Source: JANXQE01 sp035651635 (GTDB lineage: Bacteria > Verrucomicrobiota > Verrucomicrobiia > Limisphaerales > UBA8199). Taken from it: 39,114 bases of DNA. Positions 9,364-21,000 of this stretch are shown piece after piece. Under the pieces are notes generated by a model. The model ran no database searches, was not told the DNA's origin, and saw only the letters and a program-made list of their open reading frames with translations. The stretch's first letter is position 1. Each line of letters begins with the position of its first letter. A program made the translations under genes and the position numbers. Location: NCBI GenBank assembly GCA_035651635.1, contig DASRFK010000283.1, positions 1 to 39,114 of the forward strand, given 5' to 3'.

Positions 9364-9414
9364 CTGTCATTCACTGTTATAGAACACTATGACAGTTGTG
9401 ACGATGGTTGTCAA
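9364..9414 (-). promoter_or_regulatory. Promoter and probable operator of the GntR-ABC operon
   Basis: Reading the minus strand, a perfect -35 TTGACA (9414-9409) is followed after 17 bp by a -10-like CATAGT (9391-9386). A perfect 7-bp inverted repeat, CTGTCAT (9364-9370) / ATGACAG (9389-9395), covers the -10 and the predicted start of transcription, with an inner TGTT/AACA pair (9375-9378 / 9383-9386). This position is suited to repression by the GntR protein whose ATG follows at 9363. The leader would be about 16 nt. Confidence 0.6.
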
Positions 9415-9477
9415 TCCGTTTAGCTAAATAGGACGAATAAGACCGATATGACCTATACTGAGGAACTTACGTACCGC

Positions 9478-10275
9478 TCAGCGCAACAAATCGTCGACTG
9501 CTGGGGCTAATTGCTCCAAATACTCGTCTCCATGGGTATGATGGGTCAGGGCCACCAATATATAATGGCGATCGGGGCCGGTGACGACGGCGGAGTCATG
9601 CAGCCAGTCCTCCCACGAACCCCACTTGCGCCGGACCGTGACTCCCCTGGCCTGGAGTCCTTTGATGAACTTTATCTCGTCGTGCGGGATTTCGGGAGAC
9701 TCGAAGATGTCGCGCATGGCCGCCGACGCTTGCGGCGAGACTAGTTTGCCTTGTTCGAGCAGCAAATAGAAACGCAACAACTGGCGCACCGTAGCAGCGT
9801 GCGAGTTGTCGCCGATGGGATCACCGATTCGTTCGGAGTTGTCGCCGTAATGCTTGCCCACCCAAATGCCTCCTCCCCGATGCGTGTCGTAAAAGCCGAA
9901 TGAAATGAGCACCCGCTGAATGCGAGCCAGGCCCAATTCGCGCGAAAAGCGCGTGGCCATTTCGTTGCTCGATGACTTGATCATCAGCCCCAACTCGCGG
10001 CGGGTAACAGGGGCCAGCCGGGTTGCGGCTTCCGGATGCAGTTGAAAGTAAGCCAGCAGGATGCCGATTTTCGCAACGCTTGCCGCATACTCCAACCGGT
10101 CGGGATGGATCATCGCCAGCCGAACCTCCTTCAAGTCGAGCAGCCCAACGGCAGCCTGGTCTGCGCGGATCTCCAGGGCGGTCCGAAGCCTGAGGTCGAT
10201 TTGCTGGAGTTTCTGTTGCAGGTCTTGGTGGACCGCGCTTTCGCGGTCAAGGACATAGGCTTCGAAGCTGTTCAT
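9478..10275 (-). CDS. Beta-lactamase-fold serine hydrolase, atypical
   Basis: From the Met at 10275 the protein has 265 residues (the frame is open to 10311, but those codons look untranslated). It has the class A beta-lactamase/DD-peptidase layout: S-V-A-K (66-69) as SxxK, S-S-N (102-104) as SxN, and K-W-G (217-219) where K-T/S-G is expected, followed by DSAVV, normal after that motif. I see no class A omega-loop Glu in the region GDPIGDNSHAATV (151-163). There is no signal peptide or lipobox: the N-terminus is charged and helical. It is therefore more likely a PF13354-type hydrolase of unknown substrate than a drug-inactivating enzyme. No Shine-Dalgarno site is evident. Confidence 0.75.
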   Translation of the reverse strand: MNSFEAYVLDRESAVHQDLQQKLQQIDLRLRTALEIRADQAAVGLLDLKEVRLAMIHPDRLEYAASVAKIGILLAYFQLHPEAATRLAPVTRRELGLMIKSSSNEMATRFSRELGLARIQRVLISFGFYDTHRGGGIWVGKHYGDNSERIGDPIGDNSHAATVRQLLRFYLLLEQGKLVSPQASAAMRDIFESPEIPHDEIKFIKGLQARGVTVRRKWGSWEDWLHDSAVVTGPDRHYILVALTHHTHGDEYLEQLAPAVDDLLR

Positions 10276-10285
10276 TGTAAGGAGT

Positions 10286-10400
10286 AACCACGGATGAACC
10301 CGGTCGCACACTGATTAAGAAAAAGGGAAAAGAGCCGCTTTTGGAGAACCCGAAGGCTTCTCTCCTTCTCATCCGTGTCTATCCGCGTCCATCCGTGGTT
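10286..10400. repeat. Inverted pair of an ATCCGTGGTT-type dispersed repeat
   Basis: The 11-bp arms AACCACGGATG (10286-10296) and CATCCGTGGTT (10390-10400) are perfect reverse complements. The right arm is the end of a longer run of tandem 'atccgtgt/c' units (10370-10400). The same CATCCGTGGTT occurs again at 14903-14913 after a similar lead-in. The pair fills most of the gap between the serine hydrolase and htrA. I recall this motif as a common dispersed intergenic repeat in environmental bacterial genomes; that is memory, not a search. Confidence 0.6.
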
Positions 10401-10528
10401 GGAATTCTTGGTCCCGAGGCCGGGGAACCTTTCAAATCTGTAATTTGCGCGAAAGGTTCCTGAAATCGGCATGCGGTCTATTGATTCAGAGACATCGAAA
10501 ACAACGATACAACAACAAACCAAGATTT

Positions 10529-12046
10529 ATGACAAACCTGATTCGTAAATTCAGCAACAAGGCGACTGCGGTCGCTTTGGGAGGTGCGGTAGTCCTGGCC
10601 GGCTCGGCCCTGGCTTTCTCGCAAAAACCTAAAGCCGAGCATTTCTCGCCTCCGCCGGTCGACGAGAGTGCCTTACCGCGTGAAATGGGGGGACATACGA
10701 GCTTCGCGCCGGTAGTCAAGAAAGTGGCCCCGGGAGTGGTGAAGGTATTCACGACGACCAAGCTGCACAACACTGCGTTCAATGGCGCTCCAGACGGCAG
10801 CATGGATGAGATGCTCCGGCGCTTCTTTGGCGACCAATTCCAATCTCCCGGCCGCGGTCAGCGGCGGGAATTCGGCATGCCGCGCCAGCAGGGTATTGGC
10901 TCGGGCGTGATCGCCACCAAGGACGGCTACATTCTTACGAACAATCACGTCGTGGACGGCGCCGATGAAGTGAAAGTGGCGCTCCAGGACGGCCGCGAGT
11001 TCACCGCCAAAGTCATTGGGCGCGACCCCAAAACCGACGTGGCCGTGATCAAGATCGACGGCAAGGATCTTCCGGCGATTCCCATGGCTGACAGCGACAA
11101 AGTGGAAGTCGGGGATGTGGTGCTGGCAGTGGGGAATCCGTTTGGCATTGGTCAAACGGTGACGACGGGCATCGTAAGCGCCACCGGGCGCGGGGGCGCG
11201 TTGGGCCTCGATTATGAGGACTTCATCCAGACTGACGCAGCCATCAATCCCGGCAACTCCGGCGGCGCGCTGATAGATGCTGAGGGCCGCTTGATCGGCA
11301 TCAACACCGCCATCTTGAGCCGCAGCGGGGGCAACCAGGGTATCGGTTTCGCCATTCCGGTGAATATCGCCCGCAATGTAATGAGCAGCCTGGTGAAGGA
11401 CGGTCATGTGACCCGCGGCTACTTGGGCGTCATGATCCAGGACGTGAACCCCGCCCTCGAGAAGGAATTCAATCTCAAGGACAATAAAGGCGCGCTCGTG
11501 GGCGACGTCACACCCAAGAGCCCGGCCGAAAAAGCCGGCCTCAAGAGCGGCGACGTCATCGTCGAGTTCAATGGCAAGAAAGTCACCGACAGCCGCCATC
11601 TGAAACTGGAAGTTGCCACCACGCAGCCGGGCGAATCTGTGCCGGTCAAAATCCTGCGCGATGGCGAAAGCAAAACGCTGGAAGTGAAAGTCAAAGAACT
11701 GCCGGGAACCGAACACCTGGCCAAAAATGACAACGAGCACCCAGATGACACCGGCACGCTCAACGGAGTAGCCGTGGCCGACCTGGACAACAACGCGCGG
11801 CAACAGTTCGACGTGCCCAACACGGTCAAAGGCGCCGTGGTGACCGAGGTGGACCCGAACTCGCCTTCGGCGGAAGCTGGTTTACGGCCTGGCGACGTGA
11901 TCGAGGAGATCAATCGCAAGCCGGTGAAAAACGCCGAGGAGGCGGTGCAGATGACCGAGAAAACCACCGACAAGAAGACGCTGCTGCGGGTGTGGCGTGA
12001 GGGCGGCAGCCGCTATGTCGTGGTCGACGAAAGCAACATGGGCTGA
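10529..12046 (+). CDS. htrA: HtrA/DegP-type periplasmic serine protease with two PDZ domains
   Basis: From the ATG at 10529 the protein has 505 residues (the frame opens at 10445, but the later start gives a normal signal: short basic N-terminus, then AVALGGAVVLAGSALAFS). The trypsin-like domain has the triad His140 (TNNHVV), Asp170 (KTDVAVIK) and Ser244 (NPGNSGGALID). PDZ1 spans about 296-390 (RGYLGV ... KSGDVIVEFNG) and PDZ2 about 410-500 (GLRPGDVIEEINRKPV). This is the full length of DegP/DegQ-type proteases, which degrade or refold misfolded envelope proteins. A strong terminator follows, so it is transcribed separately from the two-component genes downstream. Confidence 0.96.
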   Translation: MTNLIRKFSNKATAVALGGAVVLAGSALAFSQKPKAEHFSPPPVDESALPREMGGHTSFAPVVKKVAPGVVKVFTTTKLHNTAFNGAPDGSMDEMLRRFFGDQFQSPGRGQRREFGMPRQQGIGSGVIATKDGYILTNNHVVDGADEVKVALQDGREFTAKVIGRDPKTDVAVIKIDGKDLPAIPMADSDKVEVGDVVLAVGNPFGIGQTVTTGIVSATGRGGALGLDYEDFIQTDAAINPGNSGGALIDAEGRLIGINTAILSRSGGNQGIGFAIPVNIARNVMSSLVKDGHVTRGYLGVMIQDVNPALEKEFNLKDNKGALVGDVTPKSPAEKAGLKSGDVIVEFNGKKVTDSRHLKLEVATTQPGESVPVKILRDGESKTLEVKVKELPGTEHLAKNDNEHPDDTGTLNGVAVADLDNNARQQFDVPNTVKGAVVTEVDPNSPSAEAGLRPGDVIEEINRKPVKNAEEAVQMTEKTTDKKTLLRVWREGGSRYVVVDESNMG

Positions 12047-12074
12047 TTTTTCTGCAGCTCAGTGCATACAACCC

Positions 12075-12115
12075 CCTCCCGCGACCGAGCACTCCGGCGC
12101 GGGAGGTTTCTTTTT
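12075..12115 (+). terminator. Rho-independent terminator of htrA
   Basis: A perfect 9-bp stem CCTCCCGCG (12075-12083) / CGCGGGAGG (12098-12106) is followed directly by TTTCTTTTT (12107-12115), 28 nt after the htrA stop codon. Confidence 0.9.
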
Positions 12116-12140
12116 CGGGCCAGTGCGATCTCGTCTTCTT

Positions 12141-12216
12141 CCTCTTGCTCTTCCTCATCCTCTTGCTCTTCCTCGATTTTTCCATTTTGAGGAGGAGGAT
12201 GAGAAAGAGGAAGAGG
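12141..12216. repeat. Polypyrimidine/polypurine inverted repeat
   Basis: A pyrimidine-rich arm (12141-12162) pairs at 20 of 22 positions with a purine-rich arm (12195-12216). A 32-nt loop holds an inner TCCTC/GAGGA pair and T-rich tracts. It lies between the htrA terminator and the response regulator. The strand asymmetry (one arm all but entirely C/T, the other A/G) is unusual for a terminator and would also favour triplex or slipped structures. It may belong to a dispersed repeat family. Confidence 0.7.
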
Positions 12217-12298
12217 CCGAACGTGGCAATGTGAATTGCAAACCGCTGATGACTTTGGCCGGAAAATCTCGTCCTGTGCAGGTCGAAGCCTTTCGCCT

Positions 12299-12979
12299 AT
12301 GTTGAACCCAATGCGCATCCTGGTGGTTGAAGACGACAAGAAGATTGCTTCCTTCGTGGTCAATGGGCTGAAGCAAAGCGGCTTCGCCGTGGACTATTCG
12401 CAAGATGGCGAGGACGCCCTCGCCCACGCCCAAACGATCGCCTATGACGCGGCCGTAGTGGATCTGATGCTCCCAAAGCTGGACGGTCTGAGCCTCATAC
12501 AACAGCTGCGCTCGCGCGGAGTGCGCATGCCGATTCTCATTTTAAGCGCCAAAGCCTCCGTGGACGACCGCGTCCGGGGCCTGCAAGCGGGCGGGGATGA
12601 TTACCTGACCAAGCCGTTCGCTTTCTCCGAATTATTGGCGCGCGTGCAGGCCCTGATCCGACGAGCGAGCCAAACGCCGGAGCCCACTCGCCTGGCCGTG
12701 GGTGATCTCACGCTGGATTTGCTCAGCCGTGAGGTCAAGCGGGCTGACGAAAAGATCGAGCTGCAGCCGCGCGAATTCGCGCTGTTGGAGTACCTGATGC
12801 GCCACGCCAATCGGCCCGTAACGAAGACGATGATCCTCGAACACATTTTCGATTACAGCTTTGACCCTCAGACCAATGTGGTCGACGTGCTGGTGCATCG
12901 ATTGCGCAGCAAAGTCGACAAGGATAAAGCGATGATCCACACCCTCCGCGGAGTGGGATATGTTCTCCGGCCCGCTTGA
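12299..12979 (+). CDS. OmpR/PhoB-family response regulator
   Basis: From the ATG at 12299 the protein has 226 residues; an ATG 12 bp later is also possible. The receiver domain has the acidic pair in VVEDD, phospho-acceptor Asp55 (AAVVDLMLP), Ser83 (LILSAKA) and Lys105 (YLTKPFAF). The C-terminal winged helix is of the OmpR type: ELQPREFALLEYLMRHANRP, VDVLVHRLRSKVD and a final TLRGVGYVLRP. It resembles the CusR/CopR group of short regulators. Its 3' end overlaps the kinase start by 20 bp, so the pair is co-transcribed. Confidence 0.95.
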   Translation: MLNPMRILVVEDDKKIASFVVNGLKQSGFAVDYSQDGEDALAHAQTIAYDAAVVDLMLPKLDGLSLIQQLRSRGVRMPILILSAKASVDDRVRGLQAGGDDYLTKPFAFSELLARVQALIRRASQTPEPTRLAVGDLTLDLLSREVKRADEKIELQPREFALLEYLMRHANRPVTKTMILEHIFDYSFDPQTNVVDVLVHRLRSKVDKDKAMIHTLRGVGYVLRPA

Positions 12980-14369
12980 CTCTTTACGGCGCAACATCGC
13001 CGTCCGGCTCAGCCTGGGGTACGCTTTGATATTTTCGTTCAGCGGCCTGGCGCTGCTGGCTTTTGCCTATTACCTGCTGGCGGCCGCCATCAGTGGAAAA
13101 GACCGGGAAGTGCTCGAAGCACGCTGGAAGGAACTGGCGGCCGTTTACGAGGCCGGGGGTACCGGCGGACTCCGCGCGTGGTGGGAGAGCGAGCCACCCC
13201 AGATTCAGCGTACCTTGCTGGTGCGGCTGGTGAATGTGTTTGATAATGAGAGGTTCGTCCGCTGGCCCGAAGACTGGGTGACCACGCGCGATGTGCCGAT
13301 CGGCCGGACTGGTTTTCGCTGGCCGGTGGGAGTTCTGCGGATCCCGCAAAACGCCGAGCGCGACTTCATCCTGGCGGCTCAGTTGCTTCCGGACGGTTCT
13401 GTGCTTCAGGTTGGACGCAGCACCAACAGCCGAACGGTCGTGCTGAATCCGATCCGGCAGACCTTCGCCGTTGTGGGAACTGTCACGGTGGCCCTCGGGT
13501 TTCTGGCGGGCGCTTTTTTTGGCCATCGCGCGATGCAACCCGTCCGTCAGATCGTCTCGACCGCGCGCTCAATTATCCGCACCGGCGAACTGGATTCTCG
13601 CGTGCCGGTTCGTCGATCCGACGATGAATTGGACGAATTGGTGCGGTTATTCAACAGTCTGCTGGATAAAAACCAGGCCCTCTTGCGCGCAATGCGCGAA
13701 TCGCTTGATAATGTCGCCCATGACCTGCGCACTCCGCTGGCAAGACTAAGAGGCATGGCCGAGGTCGCTCTGCAAACCGAAGCCACTCCCCCGGCGGCGC
13801 GCGAAGCCCTGGCCGATTGCGTCGAGGAATCCGAACGCATGCTCAGCATGCTCAATACGCTGATGGACATCACTGAGGCCGAGACCGGGATGATGAACCT
13901 CAAGCGCGAGCCGGTCGACCTTTGCCAATTGGCCAACGAAGTCGTTGAACTGTACCAGTATGTGGCGGAAGAGAAGAAAATCACGGTTCATACCGAGTTG
14001 CCTGCTCCGTGCCAGGCTTTGGTTGACCGGACTCGCATGCGCCAGGTTTTTGCCAACCTGTTGGACAACGCGCTGAAGTATACACCCGAGAGCGGGCAGG
14101 TCACGGTGGCTGTCCGATGTGAGCCCGGCGAGGCATTGGCGATTTTCCGCGACACGGGCGTGGGGATCCCACCTGAAGAGCGGGACAAAATCTGGCAACG
14201 ATTGTACCGCGGCGACAAAAGCCGGTCGCAACGAGGTCTGGGCCTGGGGCTGAGTCTGGTCAAAGCCGTAGTCGAGGCGCATGGGGGAACCGTTTCCGTT
14301 GAAAGCGAGGTCGGCAAAGGGTCGGAATTCGTCGTGCGACTACCGCTCGGCGATCGTCAAGCCGGCTGA
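12960..14369 (+). CDS. Membrane sensor histidine kinase
   Basis: The 469-residue kinase has TM1 at about 18-43, a periplasmic sensor of about 125 residues with no recognised fold, TM2 at about 168-190, then HAMP (to about 240). The HisKA domain has His254 in NVAHDLRTPLARLRG. The ATPase domain has the N box NLLDNALKYTP (about 366-376), G1 DTGVGIP (398-404) and G2 GLGLGLSLVKAVVEAHGG. Architecture and linkage to an OmpR-type regulator match CusS/PcoS-like kinases, but the sensor domain gives no direct hint of metal binding. The htrA gene just upstream would fit an envelope-stress role; that is inference. Confidence 0.95.
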   Translation: MFSGPLDSLRRNIAVRLSLGYALIFSFSGLALLAFAYYLLAAAISGKDREVLEARWKELAAVYEAGGTGGLRAWWESEPPQIQRTLLVRLVNVFDNERFVRWPEDWVTTRDVPIGRTGFRWPVGVLRIPQNAERDFILAAQLLPDGSVLQVGRSTNSRTVVLNPIRQTFAVVGTVTVALGFLAGAFFGHRAMQPVRQIVSTARSIIRTGELDSRVPVRRSDDELDELVRLFNSLLDKNQALLRAMRESLDNVAHDLRTPLARLRGMAEVALQTEATPPAAREALADCVEESERMLSMLNTLMDITEAETGMMNLKREPVDLCQLANEVVELYQYVAEEKKITVHTELPAPCQALVDRTRMRQVFANLLDNALKYTPESGQVTVAVRCEPGEALAIFRDTGVGIPPEERDKIWQRLYRGDKSRSQRGLGLGLSLVKAVVEAHGGTVSVESEVGKGSEFVVRLPLGDRQAG

Positions 14370-14735
14370 CCGATCGCGTGGAGGCCAGATCCCATGAACC
14401 CCCAGTTCCAAACAGGCCGTAGCGGCTGCTCGGAAGAGCGCCGCCCTTTACTGCGGGTTAAGAGCCTGAGCGTGGAACTCTAGAGTGCGCTCTCCCGCGC
14501 CGCCGTTACGCAAAGTACGCAAAAAGACCGGGCTCTTGGCCCGGCCTTAAAGCACACATTCTACACGAGAACAAACTAAAATCGTCAAAGATGCGGCGCC
14601 GCAGAAATACGCCCATCAGCCACACACGGTCTGACTACTGCGAATTTGCATCGTTAACACGCCATTACCCTACCCGATCCCTCCTCCCCTGCCAGTCACC
14701 AGTACTGGGGACAGGGTGCAAGCCCGTAGGCCGAA

Positions 14736-14784
14736 GACTGAAACCCGCACAAACGGGGTTTGTAGTCATGGCTTCAGGCGGGTT
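14736..14784. repeat. Nested REP-like palindrome
   Basis: AACCCGC (14742-14748) pairs with GCGGGTT (14778-14784). Inside is a perfect ACAAAC/GTTTGT hairpin with a GGG loop (14749-14763), and GACT (14736-14739) can pair with AGTC (14764-14767), giving alternative folds. It has the size and GC content of REP-type intergenic palindromes. Confidence 0.5.
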
Positions 14785-15033
14785 GTTCTCCGATGTCCAA
14801 CTCGCAATCAATTTCAAAGCCGTTCATGAGGGTTCCTCGCGCAGCCCTGGAGCCTTTGGTGCGATAGCGTCTGCCCCTGAATTATCCGTGCGAATCGGTG
14901 TTCATCCGTGGTTCTCAGCTCCACTGTTTGGGCTGAAGACGGGACTCGGAACTTGCCGAGACGCCGCTACGATTGCGCCAGCGCACCAAAATAGAAGGGG
15001 CGTCCGCAAAAAAAGGTGAACTTTTGCCAAGGC

Positions 15034-15057
15034 CAGCGAAGCGGGTTAGCTTCGCTG
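15034..15057. repeat. Perfect 9-bp hairpin
   Basis: CAGCGAAGC (15034-15042) and GCTTCGCTG (15049-15057) flank a GGGTTA loop. No T-run follows on the plus strand. It lies about 140 bp before the acyl-CoA synthetase start and may be a REP unit or part of a leader structure. Confidence 0.55.
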
Positions 15058-15198
15058 ACGACAAAGTTGGAGCGTTCGGATCGTCGCTGCCGTTAACCAG
15101 GCTGTCGGCCTCGAAACGCGTTTGAGCGGCAGGATACCGGCCGCTCGGGCGGCTGTTAGGAGGAAGATCCGTTGAGAAGTTGAAAACCGAATTTGACC

Positions 15199-17940
<2,742 letters not shown>

Positions 17941-18035
17941 GCACTCCGCACAGGTGTAAACAAATGCTTAGCCGAAATCAGGGCAAATTTCTATTCTTGG
18001 CCTCTGCTGAACGAGCTAAATCGCTCCTGGCTTAA

Positions 18036-21000
18036 TTAAGGTTGTCTAATGCGGAAGAAGCGGTGAGGAACATTAATGATTGGCGACAACACCTGCATGG
18101 GCAATCCGTTGCCGACGAGATTTGTATAGAAAACCCAATTAGTGGCGGCCAAGTCGTCGTTCCGCTGGATGGTGTAGCTCTGGCCGCTAACCGTTTGCAG
18201 GGAAAAGCTGAAACTGCCATTTGAAATCGAAGGACCGGTCAACTGCGCGGGCACGGAGCTGGTCACGACCAGGATGACGCTGTTGTTGGTGTAAATGACC
18301 GAGATGCCCTGAGGCACGTTGAGCGCACTGAATGTCCCGCTTAGGCTCGAAGAGGAGAGAATCGGAAACTGATTGCCCCGAGCTGGAGCAAAGTTGCTGG
18401 CGATGCTCACATTCAATGGACCGCTCAGCGTCGCATTGTTGCACTGCAGTTGCCCAAACTGACCGCTGTTGGTTCCCCCCAATTTTACCGTAAAGGTCCC
18501 GCTTCCTTGCACATAGTTATCGGGGAAGCCTCCGGTTAGGGAGATAGTTCCCGAGTCCACCTCGATGTCGCCATTCTGATTGTTGACATCGCTTATCACC
18601 GAGACATTGGTGCCCATCGACTTGCGCAACAAACCATAGTTATTGATGCTGCCTTCCATTATGGGGGCATCGCTCTGCAGATCAAAAAGGGCGCCGGGCA
18701 GATTGTTGATGAGGCCATGATCGTCGAGTCCGTTGGTACCGACCAGCAGCATGGTGCCCGCGTTAAAGAAGGTATTGCCGCCCACCATCCCACCCGAGAC
18801 GTTCAAGGTGCCTGCATTGGTAAAGGGAGCGGAATCGGAGACCTGAATCTGGCCGCCCGCCCACTGAAATACCGGACCTGGCAGATTCACGGTCACGCCG
18901 CCTGGGCCCGTGTGCAGCGTGCCGCTCTGTAGCAAGACCTGCCCCGGGCCAGTACCCGTGACCAGGCCGGACCAGGCAGGGTTGGCTCCGCCGGTTATAT
19001 CCAGGACTGCCCCGCTCTTGACGATCAAGGTGGCATTGGAAGTGGGTCCGTTGCCGGCCAACGTCAACGTGCCGCTGTCCACTTCAATGGTGCCGCCCAG
19101 ATTATTGAAATAGGGATTAACGATCGAGTTGCTGGTTCCGCCAGATTTGCGAAACAGGCCATAGTTGATGATGCCACCAGAATTTCCACCGCCGCCGAAC
19201 GCCGTGACAGGGGCGTCATTCTGCAAATCAATAATGCTGCCGATCAGATTAAAAACCGCCGAGTTGTTGTGGATGTTTAACCCACTGGTGCCGGACTGGA
19301 TGATTGTTCCGGCGTTAAAGAAGCTAGGCCCTGCCGCTGTGCCACCCGACACGGTCATAGTTCCAGCATTGGTGAATGGGGCGCTGGTTCCGTCTTGAAT
19401 GGTGCCGCCAACCCACTGGAACAACGATCCCGGCAGATTTGCTGTCAAGCCACCTGCGGCTATTTGGAGAGTGCCGCCCTGCAGCAAAACTCGGCCCGCG
19501 CCCTGCCCGCGGATGAGCCCGGACCAGGTGGGATTGGCCCCGCCTGTTAGATCCAAGGTGGCCGCATTGCTCACGACTAATATGGCGTTCGAGGAAGTGC
19601 CATTATTCGCCAGAGTTAAAGTGCCGGTATCGACTTCGATGGTACCGGTTTGGTTGTTAAAATAGGGGATGACGATTGAATTACTTGTTCCCGCCGACTT
19701 GCGGAACAGGCCGTAGTTAAAAATGAACGGGCCTCCCCCACCACCACCGGCTGCCGTAATCGGCGCGTCGTTCTGCAAATCAAACAGGCCCCCAGTGAGA
19801 TTGTTCATTCCAGACCCGGCCTGAATGTTTAAACCGTTGGTCCCGGTCTGAACCAGGTTGCCCTGGTTCCAGAAATTCACGCCCAATTCATCGGCGCCAG
19901 ACAAGATCATCGAGCCCGAGTTGGTGAAAGGGTTCTGCGAGGTATCCAGACTCCCCCCGGCCCACTGAAAGAGGGATCTCGGCAGGTTCAACACCAGCCC
20001 TCCCGGTCCAGCGATCAGCGTGCCGCCGTTTCCTAACAGGACTTCACCGGCGCCACTGCCATTGATAAGCCCTGACCAAACCGGATTGACTCCGCCGGTC
20101 ACGTCCAGAACGGCGGCATTGCTGACGATCAAAGTGGCGTTTGAATTAACTCCGCCGCCGGCCAGCGACAAGGTGCCGCTATCCACTTCAATGGTGCCGG
20201 ACTGGTTATTGAAATTGATTTGAATGGCCGAATTTGTTCCCGCCGATTTACGAAACAGGCCGTAGTTGTTGATTGTCCCTCCGGTGTCCGAAGTAATGGC
20301 GGCATCGTTGCGCAAATCAAAGAGACCGCTCACGAGATTGTTGACGGTGCCGTGGACAGTTAAGCCGCCGCCGCCGGTCTGTGTCATGGTACCAGCGTTA
20401 AAGAAGCCTCCACCGGCAGCCCTTCCTCCCGATAGGGTCATCGCGCCTAAATTAGTGAAAGGCGCGAGCAGAGAGTCGGAGACGTTAAGATTGCCGCCGC
20501 TCCAGTTGAAGATCGATCCAGGCAGATTCAGGGTCAGACCACCCGCGCCGGTGGACAAATTGCCCGACTGCAGCAAGACGTGTCCGGGGCCGTGGCCGGT
20601 AACTTGACCGGACCAGGTGGAATCGCTTCCGCCAGTGAGATCCAGGACGGCGGAATTGCTCACGACTAGCGTGGCATTGGAGCTGGTGCCGCCATTCCCT
20701 AAAGTCAGGGTCCCGACGTCCACTTCAATCATCCCGCCCAGATTGCTAAACCTGGTATTGATGATGGAATCACTAACTCCCCCGGACTTGCGGACGGAGC
20801 CATAGTTGTTGATGAAAGGAACCGCCCCACCTCCTCCATTGTCGGTAACAGGGGCATCGTTGCGCAAATCAAACACAGCGCTGGTGAGGATGGTCATGCC
20901 GGAGCTGCCTTGCAGGTTCAGACCGCCGATGCCGCTCTGAATCATGGTGCCGGAATTGAAGAAGCTAGCCCCGGAAATATTGCCTCCCGAGAGGTTAATG

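Larger units (their letters stand above)
14370..15198. other. Gene-free intergenic region rich in hairpins
   Basis: No convincing gene lies in these 829 bp. They contain: CCGGGC/GCCCGG (14528-14533 / 14539-14544), possibly the end of the kinase transcript; a nested structure at 14736-14784; a copy of CATCCGTGGTT (14903-14913); a 9-bp stem CAGCGAAGC/GCTTCGCTG (15034-15042 / 15049-15057); and GAGCGGC/GCCGCTC (15124-15130 / 15140-15146). An AGGAGGA (15158-15164) lies about 35 nt before the next ATG, too far to serve it directly. The mix suggests accumulated palindromic repeats and perhaps a structured leader for the downstream gene. Confidence 0.6.

Noticed and set aside
9478..10275. Classification as an antibiotic-resistance beta-lactamase
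   Set aside because: The third motif is K-W-G, the omega-loop Glu is not visible and there is no export signal.
10673..11803. 376-codon open frame on the minus strand inside htrA
   Set aside because: It is antisense to a complete, motif-perfect protease gene; the translation is His/Asp/Val-rich without domains, as expected from GC-rich codon structure on the opposite strand.
14591..15019. 142-codon frame between the kinase and the acyl-CoA synthetase
   Set aside because: It runs through palindromic repeats and a copy of the ATCCGTGGTT repeat, has no ribosome binding site and no domain; treated as non-coding.
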